Assembly: GCA_015680685.1 (NCBI GenBank)
Contig: MNCI01029550.1
Coordinates: 912,367-976,366 of the forward strand
Origin: Gnetum montanum
Lineage: Eukaryota > Streptophyta > Gnetopsida > Gnetales > Gnetaceae
Length of the DNA: 64,000 nucleotides
Direction of reading: 5' to 3'
Shown here: positions 33,569 to 46,296 of the stretch, piece after piece
Layout of the letters: every line of letters starts with the position of its first letter
How positions within the stretch are numbered: the stretch's first letter is position 1
Translations under genes and position numbers: made by a program
Notes under the pieces: generated by a model
What the model saw: only the letters and a program-made list of their open reading frames with translations
Database searches by the model: none
Told to the model about the DNA's origin: nothing

Positions 33569-35424
33569 GTTTGGATTTTTTTTTATGCTTTTCTGATGTT
33601 TTGATTTGATTTGATTTGTTTTCCTTTATTACCATTAGGACTAAGTGCAATTGTAGTTGTTGAATGATGGTTGTTTGTACTATAATGTTCTTTGATTGCA
33701 AAATGTTTGGATTCTATCTTTGAATTTTGGTATTGATGACTAAGACATTGTTTCTTTTTCATGATAATAGGTAGTGTGTCCATGTCATCCATCCATCCAC
33801 AAACTCTATGGTGTTCCTTATTTTGGAAATATGTGGTCCCTTAATGAAACTTTTAAAAACTTTGTGACCTTAGTAGTTTCCAAACTTGGGAAGGATTAAA
33901 TGGATAGATAAGGGTGTGACTTCAAGGGGATTTAATGCTCTTTGTACTTGCCTATCCTCTTGGGTGCATGCATGTTTTCATGGATTTCCCACCATTTCAT
34001 TGTTGATCAATAACTAGAAGCTAAAATTTTTTGCATGATGTGGTTCCCATCCAAAAATATAAAAATATAAAACACAAAAAAGAAAAAATAATAATAATGG
34101 GAGTTCAAAGCATCCCTTAGACGAAATAATAGGCTACAAGCACTCGTTATAGAACTAGAAAGATATGTTACCCATGCTTGAAAGTCCCCTCTAACTAAGG
34201 CCCATTTCACCTTCTACTTCTCTTTTTTGCTCTTTTAGGAATGATGATTGATTTGTGAGGATATTCTTATACTTTGAAGGGGCAAGTCTTCGAGTGTTAA
34301 TGCAAAGTTACTAAAGATTGTCAGTTTTAATTCAGACTAAGGATGGATATTATTGGATCATCTTAACCACAATATCCACAAGGGACTTCATGTGACCATG
34401 ATACCAAAATCCATTCTACTTTCTACCTCATCCATCCATGCTTTCCATAACTCACCTCATTGTCATTTTTCATGTTTTTTTAATGTCCTAGTTTGATGTG
34501 TTAAAATTCTTAGGTAGTTTCTTTCAAGATTTGGTCCTTAACTTACCATAACCATTAGTCAACCATGGGGTCCATGGACTCCTTGGTTTGAGGATATGTA
34601 AAGGCATTAAGGGCATGAGCCTGCTATAGGGAGGGCCCACTTACATTTTCCTTGGTTAGGATAGTTAAGTTCTGTATCCTTAGACTTTTTTTTCAAATTA
34701 TTTACATTCCACATTGGTTACATTTAGTAGTGTGCTCCTTTTTAAGATTCCTCTAAGAATTCTTCATCAAAAGTCTTCCTTTTGCAAACTATCTAGCCCT
34801 CTTCATGTGTTTCATCATGTTCTTGGCTTCATTGGCTTCCTTTGGACTCAAATTTCATGTCAAAACTCCTTCAGTTTCCCTATTTTTCTAAAGATAGAAA
34901 ATTTTCTATTTTCGCCCCATTGACAAAGTTGGCTATATCAACGCGATCTTGTCGACGCAAGGCAAAAATCCTATAAATAGCAGATAACACTTTGGAATCT
35001 TTTACCATTTGCTTCAAATGCAAAGGAAATTTTTATAATTTTTCAGAGACTAAAGTCTTTCAAAGTTCATATCTTGCCAATCACTTATCCAATTTCCCTA
35101 TGTTTTAGCCCTACAACTATTGAAGGTGAGCGCTACATCATGGGGACCACAAACCTTAGGTTTCTGATGAATTTTTTTTTAGAAATTTTCTAACTCCCCA
35201 AAGGTTTAACTAATGAAATAACATCAAAATCACTAATTAATGAGTGTTAAACCTTCCCAATAAACTCTAGTAGACATATTAATTAAATAATATTAAAATA
35301 ACATTAAAATAATCAATCCACCATGATCACAACTTAGCCAAGTGTAACTATTCAAAGAGATAGGGTACCGAAAAGTTATAAGTTACACATCTCATGCTAA
35401 TCCTTGGTTATGTTGTGATCATAA
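33569..35424 (+). other. Element I: spacer (resumed) with internal promoter
   Basis: This continues the spacer broken at 22581 and is homologous to 20781-22163 and 4200-5740. Upstream of a TATA box, TATAAATAG (34972-34980), lies GCTATATCAACGCGATC and GTCGACGCAAGG. A G-tract (CATGGGGACC, about 35137) follows roughly 165 bases after the TATA. It leads to a GTG at 35425 where J has the ORFX ATG. Long T runs occur around 33570-33620. Confidence 0.6.
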
Positions 35425-37990
35425 GTGGCACCAAAAGGAAAGCATGGACTAGAGGTAGGACCATTCCAACCAAGGGATAAGTGACCTAGAGTTGGAAGAG
35501 GCCAAAAACCATAATAACCTTAGGAGCAAGTAGTTAAGACCCATGCAATGGGACCTCTTTGGGAGGAGCTTGATGTGGAATCTGTTTGTTAGATTCCCTA
35601 GGCTGAAATAGAGTAATCCCACTGAGATGAGGCATCAAGCATAAGGCCAAACTTTGAGGTCACTTTGACAAAGGCCTGCCTATCATAAATTGCATCCAAG
35701 GATGTTTAGAGATATGTCCTTTAAGAGTTGAACTTTGGAGCCTTCTTGGAGTTTGCTCCACTAGATGTCAAAATTCAACTTCAAAACTCTCGCATGTGGC
35801 CTATCATTACTTCCAGTAAGGAATGTTACATGGGAGAGACATATCTCTTTTGAAGCAACAAGAAGCCCAATGCCATAGTGAAGAACAAGGACATCACCAT
35901 GTCATACTCAGTGGAGGCCATCTCTCAAGCCCTTGGGTTGCTTGAAACTAGAACAACCTTGGTGAAATTCCAATGCAGGCAAATCTAGGTATTAAGAAAG
36001 AATGGATCAAGTAGTGCTATGAAGTGGACCAAAGAAGTATGGTGCACTTACTATGGTAGGACATGCATACTTTAAGATCACGACCTTTCCCCTCAATTTG
36101 AATGAGGCCAAGCAAGATGATAATCTTCTTTGCTTATGTGTGTAGCACTTTGAGCAGGAAATTCCCTATCAACCTTTCATAGCTAATCTATCTGAAAATA
36201 GAGAAGCACTTTAAGGAGAATGAATATGAAAGGAAGGTACTCCCCTTTCTATCCCTAATCAAAAAACTATACAAAAGAGAAGGGATAGTCCATTATTTGA
36301 ATGATGTCCTTCATCATGCTCCTATTGCTTCTTGGGTGAAGATGATGAAAGAAAAGGTACCTACCAATGTGATTATAGAGGAGTAGTTGCCACCATCACC
36401 CATTCATAAACAATCCATGTTGGAGTCCCACACTACCATTGAGTGCATGTGTGAACTTCATGTGCAACTTCTATAATAGTAGTAGTTAAGATCAAGTGGT
36501 GGTGAATCCTCTATCTACAGACCATCATTGATTCATCTCAATGAGGTGGCATTATCAATTAGTAGACAGAGGATTCAACATCAATTTTTTCTACTCAAAG
36601 AATGTAGGTGTCCACAAGATCGAATCCTAATGCCTGAGAGGTAACAGTGTCCCTCTATCAACAACAGCAATTCCTAGAAATCTATGGGAATGTCGCTACA
36701 ATTTCAATGAATTTGGAGGAGGGCAAGAGGTTAATTGTTCTAGTGATGTACCACCAAGGGTAGGAAATGACGATAGAGATGGTCGTTGATAGAGTGGCCA
36801 ATGCACTCAACGCCCCTATGGAATTTGTACCAAATGTTGCTACACTTAGAGATGTGTAGGTGTTCACAAGAGCAAGAAGTGAAAAATTCAATGCAGCCTA
36901 GCATGAGGAGTTTTAGGATCAACTGATGAAAACTAAAAATTTAATTTTAGATATCTTTGATATCTTAGAAACCATTTTCGCAAACCAATTGAAGCTAGGG
37001 ATAAGGTCCTCATTGCCAATGCCCAACTTGAGGTAGGCATAAAGCAGAATTGATGTTTAACTACTAAGGTTGTAGAATTGAAGGACTACCTCACTGATCC
37101 ATAGCACTCAGCCAAAACATAGCTAGAGATGAAGCTTTTTAATAGCTTCAAGAAAAACTTCAAGAGGCTAAGTATGTGAAGGAGTTAATGATCTTCGATT
37201 AGTCCTCAGCAAATTCCACTATTTACAACATCCAAAAGGACTTATTGGAGGTCCAATAAGAGAACATTAATCTAAACTAGCAAAATCATCCCCTGTGGAA
37301 TGTTGAGATGCAGAAAGATTAGATGATTAAATCATCTGACAACAACAAGAGTAGCTTGCTAGGGTAAACATTGAATTGAGATGGATTGGGCATAAAGAAT
37401 CAAAATCTCTTGATGAAGGAGGTGTGTGCCCTTCACCGAAACTTTGCCATTGAAATTAACACCTAGAAAAATGAGGCCCTCAAATTTGAGGGATTCAAGA
37501 ACCATTACAGGGACCAGGTTAGCTTGTAGAAGGAAATCAATGAGAAACACATCCAACTAGCAAAGGAAAAGGTGATTGAGGTCCTCTAGTAGCTCCAACA
37601 AGGAGGTGATGTTTGGTAGCCCATCTTTGATGGACTTAATGAATGCAACAAAGCTGAAATTTGGCTCAAGGAGCTACAGATCAAGGAGATGACAAGGTAT
37701 ATTAAGCTTGCCAACCTCCGTTACTCAAACCTAGCAATGTTGATTGCTAAAAAACTAAGGTTAGAATTAGAGAAAAAAGTGACCAACTCATATGTTCTAT
37801 ACAAGGCAGAGTTTAAGCATCATTAAGAAACTAAGCAGAAGCTTTAAATAAAAAATGCAAAACTTGAGGTTCTTAAGGAGAAGTTCATTAATCAAAGATC
37901 AACAACAAAGAACCTAGCCAAAAGAATGAATGACTACCAAGAGCTATAGAATACACTAAGGCATTCAACATTGAACACAAATAGTCCCAA
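35425..37990 (+). pseudogene. Element I: ORFX copy, 3'-truncated
   Basis: The start codon position reads GTG (AAGTGGCACCAAAAGG against J's AGATGGCATCAAAAGG). Alignable pieces to C and D include IAKxIxNL-type words near 36190, SLIKKLYKREGI, and a long coiled-coil stretch (37390-37960) with EVCALHRNFAIEINT, FKNHYRDQVSL and YIKLANLRYSNLAMLIA. It is more diverged than C and D. A CAG codon preserved in C (DWQAILD) is TAG here (37617-37619) and in D. It ends abruptly at a minus-strand LTR fragment. Confidence 0.6.
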
Positions 37991-38700
37991 CACCCAACCA
38001 TATGAATCACTAGCATTCACTAAGTGATCTGGTCGAATTCCGTGGACTTTAGCTCTCTAAATATAGTGGGTCTAGGAAGTGATTTTAATGTATGTGATCA
38101 TTGTCTTCTTAGTTTCACTTGTGAAGTTCAAGTGTATGGTTAAGTGTAAATGAGGCATATGATTTTTATCATTTTATATTTATTATTTAAGTTGCCCAAG
38201 TGCCAAAAAATAAAGTAGTTAAATGTTTGATTAATCTAATAACTAACTAATATTTTAACTAATCCTAACATAAGCATCCATTCCAATTTATCATACACAT
38301 ACTGAACCATGTTGTAATGTTACTGGGTTACCAAGCATTACGCACCACTGGGATTATCAAACAATAATGTATGCTCAAAATGGTTATACTTATGTGCTTT
38401 AATTAATTAATTCAATGCATTAAAGTAAATTTCTCAAATAATAAATGCATAAAGTAAAAATTAAGCTAATCCAAGTGCTACAAGGTTTAGTCAAGAAAGG
38501 TTTTCTTTATTGCCAGTCATACTAAAGTGCTCAGGTACATCAATTTTCAAATAAAGATCCCTACACTTCTCAACTCCTTCTACAGGCACTTAGAAAATAT
38601 TCTAACTTTCAAATGAATAAAATGCAAGAGCTTTGCTAGAATACTAAATAATGGATGCCACAAATGTGACAGATAAATGCACATTTATAGGTTATTGGTA
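37990..38700 (-). repeat. Minus-strand LTR fragment
   Basis: Read leftward it gives CCTATAAATGTGC (TATA, 38690-38685), then 'aagtgcctgtagaaggagt', 'gatctttatttgaaaattgatgtacctgagca' and 'ggcaataaagaaaacc', the R region of the GATATC LTR family. It ends near CAACCATATGAATC. The U3 upstream of the TATA box and the terminal TGATGAG/CTCATCA ends are missing. It abuts the left repeat of element B. Confidence 0.7.
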
Positions 38701-38706
38701 ACCGTT

Positions 38707-40086
38707 TGGGATTGCCAATGTTTGGGAGCCTTTGGGTTTTGCGAACTTAGGAAGTCACAGGCTGCGAAGGTGTTATTTAAATAGGGTTTAGGTGCTTGCT
38801 GGTCTTTGGCAACACAAAGGTCTAGATACCTCCAAATAGACTCAGTGGTTATGAAATGAACTAAACATGAGTATGCATTTGTTGTTGTGAATGTTTAAAT
38901 GGTTGGGTTGTGTGTGGAATTGTAATTGGCTATTATAAAAGAAATTTAGCTAAATTTGTCGAATACTGTGAGTTGATGAAGATTCCTATTTTTTCCAATC
39001 ACTTAGTCTATATAGTCCCTATAGTACGTTACTTGTAACAAGATAAAATGTTATGGAATCTCAAACATTTAAGCAAGATAAATTGACATGAGGAAACACT
39101 TTGCAATAAAGCTATTCCAATTCAATTTAGCTAAAAATTATTCAAACCCTCTGAGCTTAATAAGCAATTTCATAAAAGATAATCTTATTACACTACCAAA
39201 AGTGTTGCATAAGTGACAAAGTATGAGATTCTATTTTGACTAGTTAATAGTTGTCAAGAATTACATTCAATAGAGCCTTCATATAAATTTAACAATTTTA
39301 GGATTAAAATACTAAGGCAATACACTTTAAAATAATGAAGTTATTTTAGTTATCTCAAAGTATCAAAGATTTTCCTAGATCCTCTATGCTCAAAAATAGG
39401 CAATTTCGTTTAAGACATTGTTATTAAATTTCTCTAGAGGCTTTTCAACAACATAGGCTCTTTTATGGAAAACTTTAATAGAAGTCTAATATTGTGCAAA
39501 AATAGAGCTATAACTAACAACCTTAAAAAATCCAAAAATTAAATGCCAAGCATGATACTATCTAAACTATTAGCTAAGTAACTAAAACAAAATGGGAAGA
39601 AATGAACTCACAGGATTAAAACAAAGTAGTTGAATTGATGTCTTTAGCAAGCTATGCTTTACAAGAAATCTTCAATATTTTTCTTTACATTTGAAGCCTT
39701 TTTACAGTGTCTTCATGGTAGTTACAGTCATCATTAAAGGTTAAGGTGAATATCAAATATCTAGGGAATTTATTCATAACTACCTTTAGAAGTTATAACT
39801 TCCATAAAGAGATATTAGACAATCAAGCCATAGTTGGCAAGTGTCTTTTTAGTTATAGATATCATGGGCATTTAGGTACACAAACATAAAAAAATTACAA
39901 AAAAAAATTACAACTTTCATGGGAAGTTCAATCATCATAGAGATACAAGCTATGATTACCAAGCATCTTTGGGGATAACTACCTTTCTTCGTTAATCATA
40001 AATACAATAAATTGTTTTTTACAAGAAATATGGGATGTATATGATCAAAAATGGTAATGAACTTGATACTCGTATATGTTATCCCA
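38707..40086 (-). repeat. Left (3') long repeat of element B, probable LTR
   Basis: This 1.38-kb segment is a direct repeat of 52280-53741, recognisable throughout (for example 'gcttgctggtctttggcaacacaaagg' and 'tcaaagattttcctaaatcctc'-like phrases). Its ends are TGGGAT...ATCCCA. Minus-strand gag, RNase H and integrase lie between the two copies, so an LTR pair is the natural reading. Against it, I see no clear polypurine tract, primer site or target duplication at these edges. Confidence 0.65.
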
Positions 40087-42406
40087 GATTTTGCAGGAAT
40101 AGCAAATTGCTCAGATTTTACAACAGGTTCAGACAGCCTTGAGGGCCCTCTCGTAGGCACAATGACGGTGATACAGCTTCTGGCCATGGACTTCCAAGGC
40201 CTGTTCTTGAGAAACTAGAGACACGAATGATGTTTACTTGCAAATTGCAACGCAGGTGTAGGGTTTATTCGTATGAGTGCAGTGCTTCCAGGAGGATGAT
40301 TGAGTGTATGGGTATAATATTTGTTTTGTTCGAATTCTAAAAGCATGAAATGATCCTCAAGAAGGAAGAAAAATTTATAAGATTATGACCAAGAATAGTT
40401 CTTGATCTTATTTATATGCAAATTTGGTGTTTGATGAAATGCCTATGCATTTCCTCGGTTTCGTCTCCTGAGTCATAGAATTAGATTTTACGTATTTGTT
40501 TTATCAAAACCTTTGTTAATTCCATTGAAGATGCCCCTATACTTGCTTTCATCCCTAGAGCTAATTCTCAAGCCTTTGAATCAGTCATAACACCAGTATC
40601 CTCATCCTCCTGCTCGATACATTGCAAGATAGTTTTAAATGTAATGGAATTATTTCTCTTACAATCTAATTCGAAGGATATGTGGCTTTCTTCTTTGAAA
40701 AGTAAATTCATCGATCTTCAAACATATAGATGCACTGTAAACAGTAGTGGGAGATTCAACTGAAATGTCAATCATGCTATTTTGATATTAGCAAGGTTTA
40801 ACCAGGAAGAAAAACCTTGTTCAGGTTTGGGATATGCATCGAGTTCACACTCTTTGTGAGCCTTAGGGCATGTTGTAGAATCTGATGTATTTTTGACTAT
40901 ATCTACTTGAAATCCCTTGCTCAACATGTCCTGTTCAGACCTTTCACTTTATGTTCCTAGTTGAATTTGCAGCAACAAGTAATCTTGAATTACATTTCCA
41001 GCAAAAGCTTGACATAAATTACCCATTATCATCATCGAGTAACATAATTTCTGGTCTGATATTCTAATAAATAACTTTCCCATATCAGTCTTTATGTAGA
41101 TAACTTTGGTCACTTGCTATTTGTCTCAGTATCCTGAGCCTAGTTACGAAATTTAAGTAAAATAGTATCCATCATTTCAACTATGAAGTAGACTGTATAT
41201 TACCATACCTGATGTATGACTTTACAATGGCTTTAAAATTTTCTAAGCATTGATCCACAATAATATATCATATCTTTTTGAGAACCCAGCATTTCTCCTT
41301 TCTTTTTTTCAAGTTTTGTTATGTATGCTTGTATCTATACACAAAATGTGTTTTACAGCCATAAGCTGACCAAAGATTAAAGCACTTTCATAAATCTTTC
41401 CATGGTTCCCACATAACTTAGGATTCCACATTAATAAGAAATTTTTCATCAACACATTTTGAACTAAAATTTCCCTAGCATCTAATGGTAGAAATATGCT
41501 AACATTTCTTAACCCTCTTTTTTTGCATCTTAGTTGAGAAACATAGATTTTATTGGAAACATTTTCTTTTTACATAGAAAATAGAAATCATTTTTTGAAG
41601 AAAACTTTCATCAAACTTATGGTTTAACGGAATAAAAACCTCACTTCTAATAAAACTTAAAAAACTATACAAATAGACTTTTACATAAACTATTCTGTGG
41701 ATGGGAAGAAAATAGTTAAAGTAACTCTTTTAGGGATTCTCATATTGTGAACCCTCTCATATGTAATTTCAGTAGTGATGAATGCTCTTCTTTCCTCTTT
41801 TTGCCTAGTTGAAGCTTCAACTTGGTCCACTTCACCCTTGTCTTCAATAATTGTCTATCTCTTTCTCATCCAACTCTTTGGCTATTGATTTTTGAGGTTT
41901 TTCCCAACTAGTATGTCCTTCCCAACTAGTTGCTTCTATGTCTTGAGACATGAAAGCCTCTCCCCAAGAATTGTCTTGATTGGACTCTCCTTGGTATTCA
42001 GCTTCTTCTATACATTGATGAAAGTTGCCCCAAACATTGGAATGAATAGAAAACCCACCAATGAGGAAACTAAACTCATCCAAAAGCCAAAGTAAGAAAG
42101 GGCTTTCACTAGATGCTCAACGGGTGGTTGCCTTGCAATGGGCTCTCATAACATGTTCTAGGTAGCATCCAAAAACCATGCTATAAATATAAATATATCA
42201 TTCTATTACAGATTATAACTAAGTATATATATATGAAATCTTATATATAAAATTTTATTACTTACTATAAATATTATATAGTTATATACATACATACATA
42301 TATATATATATTAATGTTTTATATGTAAAGCATTATAAGGAAGTTGTAACTCCATTTCACTTAATGTCGATAATTTGGAGATGTCCTCTGATAATTATTT
42401 CTTAAT
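40087..42406 (-). other. Element B: region between integrase and 3' LTR, with gene-5'-end-like sequence
   Basis: About 2.3 kb follows the integrase stop. At its LTR-proximal end the minus strand shows CATATAAATAAG (about 40417-40407), about 220 bases of leader, then ATG at 40187 opening MARSCITVIVPTRGPSR and continuing to PAKSG at the repeat edge. The peptide is Ser/Thr/Arg-rich and could be an organelle-targeting exon, but I do not recognise it. A second open stretch (42083-41844, minus) is acidic and Trp-rich. An AT microsatellite lies at about 42222-42312. It could be captured host DNA or an element-specific extra region. Confidence 0.4.
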
Positions 42407-43220
42407 CTAAAATGGACCCGTCAATATTGTTGAAAACGTATTCAGCTTCTTTATATTCCATAATAATACTATATCACCGATTTTAAAAGTCCTTTTCAAA
42501 GCCTTTCTATCAAACCACCTTTTGACTTGAGAAGCATCTTTTAATAAATTATCTTTAGCCCTATCCATTTTGGCTTCCCTTTTGATGAGCAAGATCATGT
42601 AACTTTCATCTTTATTGATTTTCTCACTATACTTTTGTACAAAATCTGAGGTCAAACTTATAATCTTATTTGTAACTCTTCTGGAAAAACCATAAACTAA
42701 GTTATAAGCTAACGTTCCAATAGCCTTCTTAAATATGATATGATTAGCCCATAATGTAGATTGCAAGTAATCAATCCAATTTCCTAGATTCCCATCCATC
42801 AACTTCTTAATGTAGGAAATAAGCTTTTTATTTGTAGATTCAGCTAAGCCATTTCCCTGGGGATAATAATTTCAAGAAGAAAATAGAAAGATGGAATTTT
42901 TTGATGCCCATGTTATAAATTCTTTAGATTGAAAAGCAAGTCCATTATGGAATACCAACACTTTAGGTAGACCAAAATGACTTAGAATATGATCTTTCAA
43001 GAATTTAATCACGTCTGATGGTGAACTTTTTCTTAGAGCCTTTGCTTTAGACCATTTGGTATAGTAATCAGTAGCTGTGAAAATAGACTTATGTCTAGCT
43101 CTAATTGTGCCAATAAAATCTAAGCCCCATTACTGAAATGGTTTATCCACATTTACCAATTTTAAGGGAGTTGTAGCCTTTTTGATTTTTGGTCCATGAA
43201 TTTGACATTTGTAACATGTT
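42407..43220 (-). pseudogene. pol: Element B: integrase, core and C-terminus
   Basis: From 43220 leftward: CQIHGPKIKK, WGLDFIGTIRARHKS, FTATDYYTKWSKAKAL, HFGLPKVLVFHNGLAF, YYPQGNGLAESTNK. After this comes the clean C-terminal frame (42802-42407) ending KRTFKIGDIVLLWNI and LTGPF. The first D and the final E of the catalytic triad are present. The second D position (S-D-N-G in the family) reads H-N-G. The zinc domain continues on the far side of element A, at 49908. Confidence 0.85.
43216..43220 (+). repeat. Target-site duplication of element A, left copy (ATGTT)
   Basis: ATGTT precedes the 5' LTR at 43221 and recurs at 49908-49912 right after the 3' LTR. It interrupts B's integrase frame, showing that A inserted into B. 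Confidence 0.9.
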
Positions 43221-43886
43221 TGATGAGTTGCAATATCGCGTATGCGATATCACATCCACCACATGATATCACATATGTGATATCGCATCCTACCTCATCT
43301 TCTATAAATAAGAGGTGGCGCCCTTGGTTTCAAGATAGATAGACTTAGACCGTTAGCTAGATTCTTGTAGTTTTGTTATTCCAGAGTTAGAATTATTTCT
43401 ATGTGCCCGTAGTATGAGTCATAGAGTGAACAGATCTTTATTCGAGCAATTTGTACCTGAGCACAATTTTGTGTATGGCAATAAAGATGAACTTTATGAT
43501 AAACCTTGTAGCATATAGATTAAGCTAATTAGTAATTAATGATTGTTTAATGCTTTTCTAGTTAATTTATATCTTTCTCAACCTTCAACCTCCTTAGTTA
43601 AATACACTCAGTACAATTGCTTCGAGCATGCGTGTAGCGCTTGGTAACGCAGTAATGATTAGTGTTTGGTAATCCCAGCAGCGTTGCACTAGTTCAGGAT
43701 GTGTACGGCAAGTGGGAACGAATACTGGTGTTAGGAACATTTAGAAACTAGTTAATGAATAGTTAATGTAAGTTAGTCACTTAGTTCTCTCTCCCTTTTC
43801 TTTATTAGCAAAAGACATAAAAAGACAAAAAACTATAAAAATCATATACCTCAAGCTTACTTAACCATACAACTATGATAATACAA
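43221..43886 (+). repeat. 5' LTR of element A, 3'-truncated
   Basis: It starts TGATGAGTTGCAATATCGCG. U3 has an inverted pair ATATCGC-GTAT-GCGATAT (43233-43250) and a perfect 20-base palindrome at 43265-43284. The TATA box lies at 43303-43310 and AATAAA at 43480-43485. After AAGTAAGTTTG the sequence passes straight into gag, so about 100 bases of U5 and the primer site are lost. Confidence 0.88.
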
Positions 43887-46265
43887 GTAAGTTTGTACTT
43901 GACTTCACCTTTATTCTCCACCAAGATGAACAACTGCGTTGGAGACACTTGGAGGGTAACATAGTGTTGCCTCTAGACCGATCAGTTCCCAACATGCTCC
44001 TTTGTGCTCTCACATGAATAGACATGCCGCTTTTATATGCAGAATACATTGCATGTGATCATGATAGAAGGGACTATCATCCCACAGAAGTGCAATGTTA
44101 AAGGGACTTGCGATAGGAAAGATACCGTACATCCTTGAAGGGTAAATGGCCCCATGACGCTTTGCACGTTTTGAGTGAAATTGAGGATAGTGAACCTGCT
44201 TCAACAGGTTCCCCACGAAATGATGTTCCTCCTCCTGAAAATGATCAAGAGGTAGTGTATTAGAACCTCCACTCCACTATTCACAACCCTGGTTCTGATA
44301 CCCATGAACATGAAGTGTTCAACAAAGGAATACAAACACACGATAAGGGCGGACGTTCTGATCGTGATCATGATCGAGGTCGAGACCACCGAAGAGAAGG
44401 TAGAAAACACTATCATGGCGATGGCTCTCGTTCCCTCTCACCTTCATTGTCACCTTCACCCTCTCCTTCAATGTCCAGACGCATTCATAGGAAAGCCAAT
44501 CATGAGGATAAGGGAAAACAAAGTGAAAAACATCGACGAGACAGTAGAGAATGAGGATGAGGGCACTCTAAGGAATCAAGGCATAGAAGAAGGGAGAGTA
44601 GGGAACCTCATAGACACCATAGATGCTATGAACGAGATGATCATGAAGAACCCCTACTCGCAACTAGAAGGATGCTAGATATACCTAGGTCGTAAGCGTT
44701 CCAAAAAGGCACCAAAAGGATAGTAGGATCAATAGGTTAGACATGAACAAGATCCCACGATTTGAAGAGCTATACAACATTGATCCTCAAAATCATTTAC
44801 AAGCATTCCATGATGCATGTGCCTTGCAAAACATAGAAAACGAATGGCAAAAACTGAAGTTGTTCCCAAGGACACTAGTGAAAGAAGCTGAAAGTTGGTA
44901 CCGGTCCTTAGAACTAGAATCCATTTGGAGGTGGAGTACAATGTTAGAATTGTTCAATGATAAGTACCAAACATACTCCCAAGTGTCTAACCTATGGAAT
45001 AAAATCCAAGGATGGAAGTAAGGAAATCATGAACCCTTGGATGCTGCCATGGGTTGTTGTTAAGCACTGTTACATTGTTGTCTTGGCCATGGTTATTCGC
45101 AACGCGATCAACTACACCATCTCGTGGATGGACTTAGGCATGAAACATGAAGAACCCTTGGGATGTATGCCCAAGGAAGGTTATCAAAGCTTAGGTCTCA
45201 TCAAATTCATTAATTGCTAAAGCAAGTAGCCAAAAAAGAAGGTGAGCTACGAAAGAGAGAAAGTGTGAAAGAATACAACTAAGATCCTTTCCTTTGAAAA
45301 AGGGAAATGAGATTTTGTGAAGAAGAAGAAGAGTCACCACTCGAAGAGATGGTGAATAGGAAAACTTTGCCTCTCCAAAAGTTAACGACAAAAGTATCGG
45401 CAAAGGTAGACCAAATGTGGGACTCCTTGGATAGTAGGTTTGAAACTGTTGTTAAAATTGTAGAGGAGTCTAGGGAGCGAGGTAGTGACCGCGGCAAAAA
45501 GAAAAAGAGAGAAGTGGTGAATGCACGTAACAAGGGTAAGGGTAAAATGGCCATCACAGAAGAGGTTGTGGATTTAGACACAAACAATGATGGTGGATGT
45601 GAGATATGCCAATATGACCATCCTAAGGGATGTTGCCCAATGATCTCACATCTACAAGAGTTTGGGGTGTATGCACTCAACCCACGACTAAATAAATGGC
45701 AAACACCTTGACAGTTACCTTATCCCTAAGGTAACCCAAGGTAGTTCCACCAACCTTCAACATATTATCCAAGTGGAACTCTACCACAACCCATTGAGCA
45801 ACATCAACAGTGGCAATACCCACAGTCATGGGGGATGCCACCACCAAGGCAACAATACCCCTACTGGCAACCTGACCCATATGGCTACTACGTGTAGCAT
45901 CCAATCTCTCCATGTGACTGTATTAGTCACGTTACACCACAACATCACTACCAAGCTTGTGAGTATTATAGAACTCCATCTCCTAGGGAAGATAACCCAC
46001 AAACATACCATCCTTCAAATCCATCTGCAGCTCTCACACCAATAGCTCCATTACCACCCGCTCTAGCAATGCAAGGGAAACTCCCTACTCAACCACAACA
46101 ACGCAATGCCACAAGGGCTGTAAATCCTCAACCCGTTGTTGGTTCTAACAACTGTATGAAGAAAAGACCTTTCTTTAGAGCCAATAGTCTAACCAAGCCC
46201 TTACAACCACAAGCGGTTGAACCTATGAATGCCTTCCCATCAAATAAGGCTTCAGAGCTCCCTTA
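43887..46265 (+). pseudogene. gag: Element A: gag with SR-like region, capsid and zinc knuckle
   Basis: It begins inside the N-terminal domain (FTFILHQDEQLRWRHLEGN). A strikingly Arg/Asp/Ser/Pro-rich segment follows (44340-44560, in one frame SDRDHDRGRDHRREGRKH then SLSPSLSPSPSPS). The capsid (44743-45021) has FEELYNIDPQNHLQAFHDACALQNIE, KLKLFPRTLV, WYRSLE and STMLELFNDKY. The zinc knuckle (45307-45711 frame) is CEICQYDHPKGCC, spaced CX2CX3HX4C, the form used by Athila/Tat-type elements. A Pro/Gln-rich tail ends near 46265. Several stops and frame changes are present. Confidence 0.85.
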
Positions 46266-46296
46266 GAACCAAACACTGAGCTCAACCCATACAGTT

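Noticed and set aside
42222-42312. AT-rich microsatellite as a possible replication or matrix-attachment site
   Set aside because: A simple TA/CATA repeat inside a decayed element; nothing specific supports such a role.
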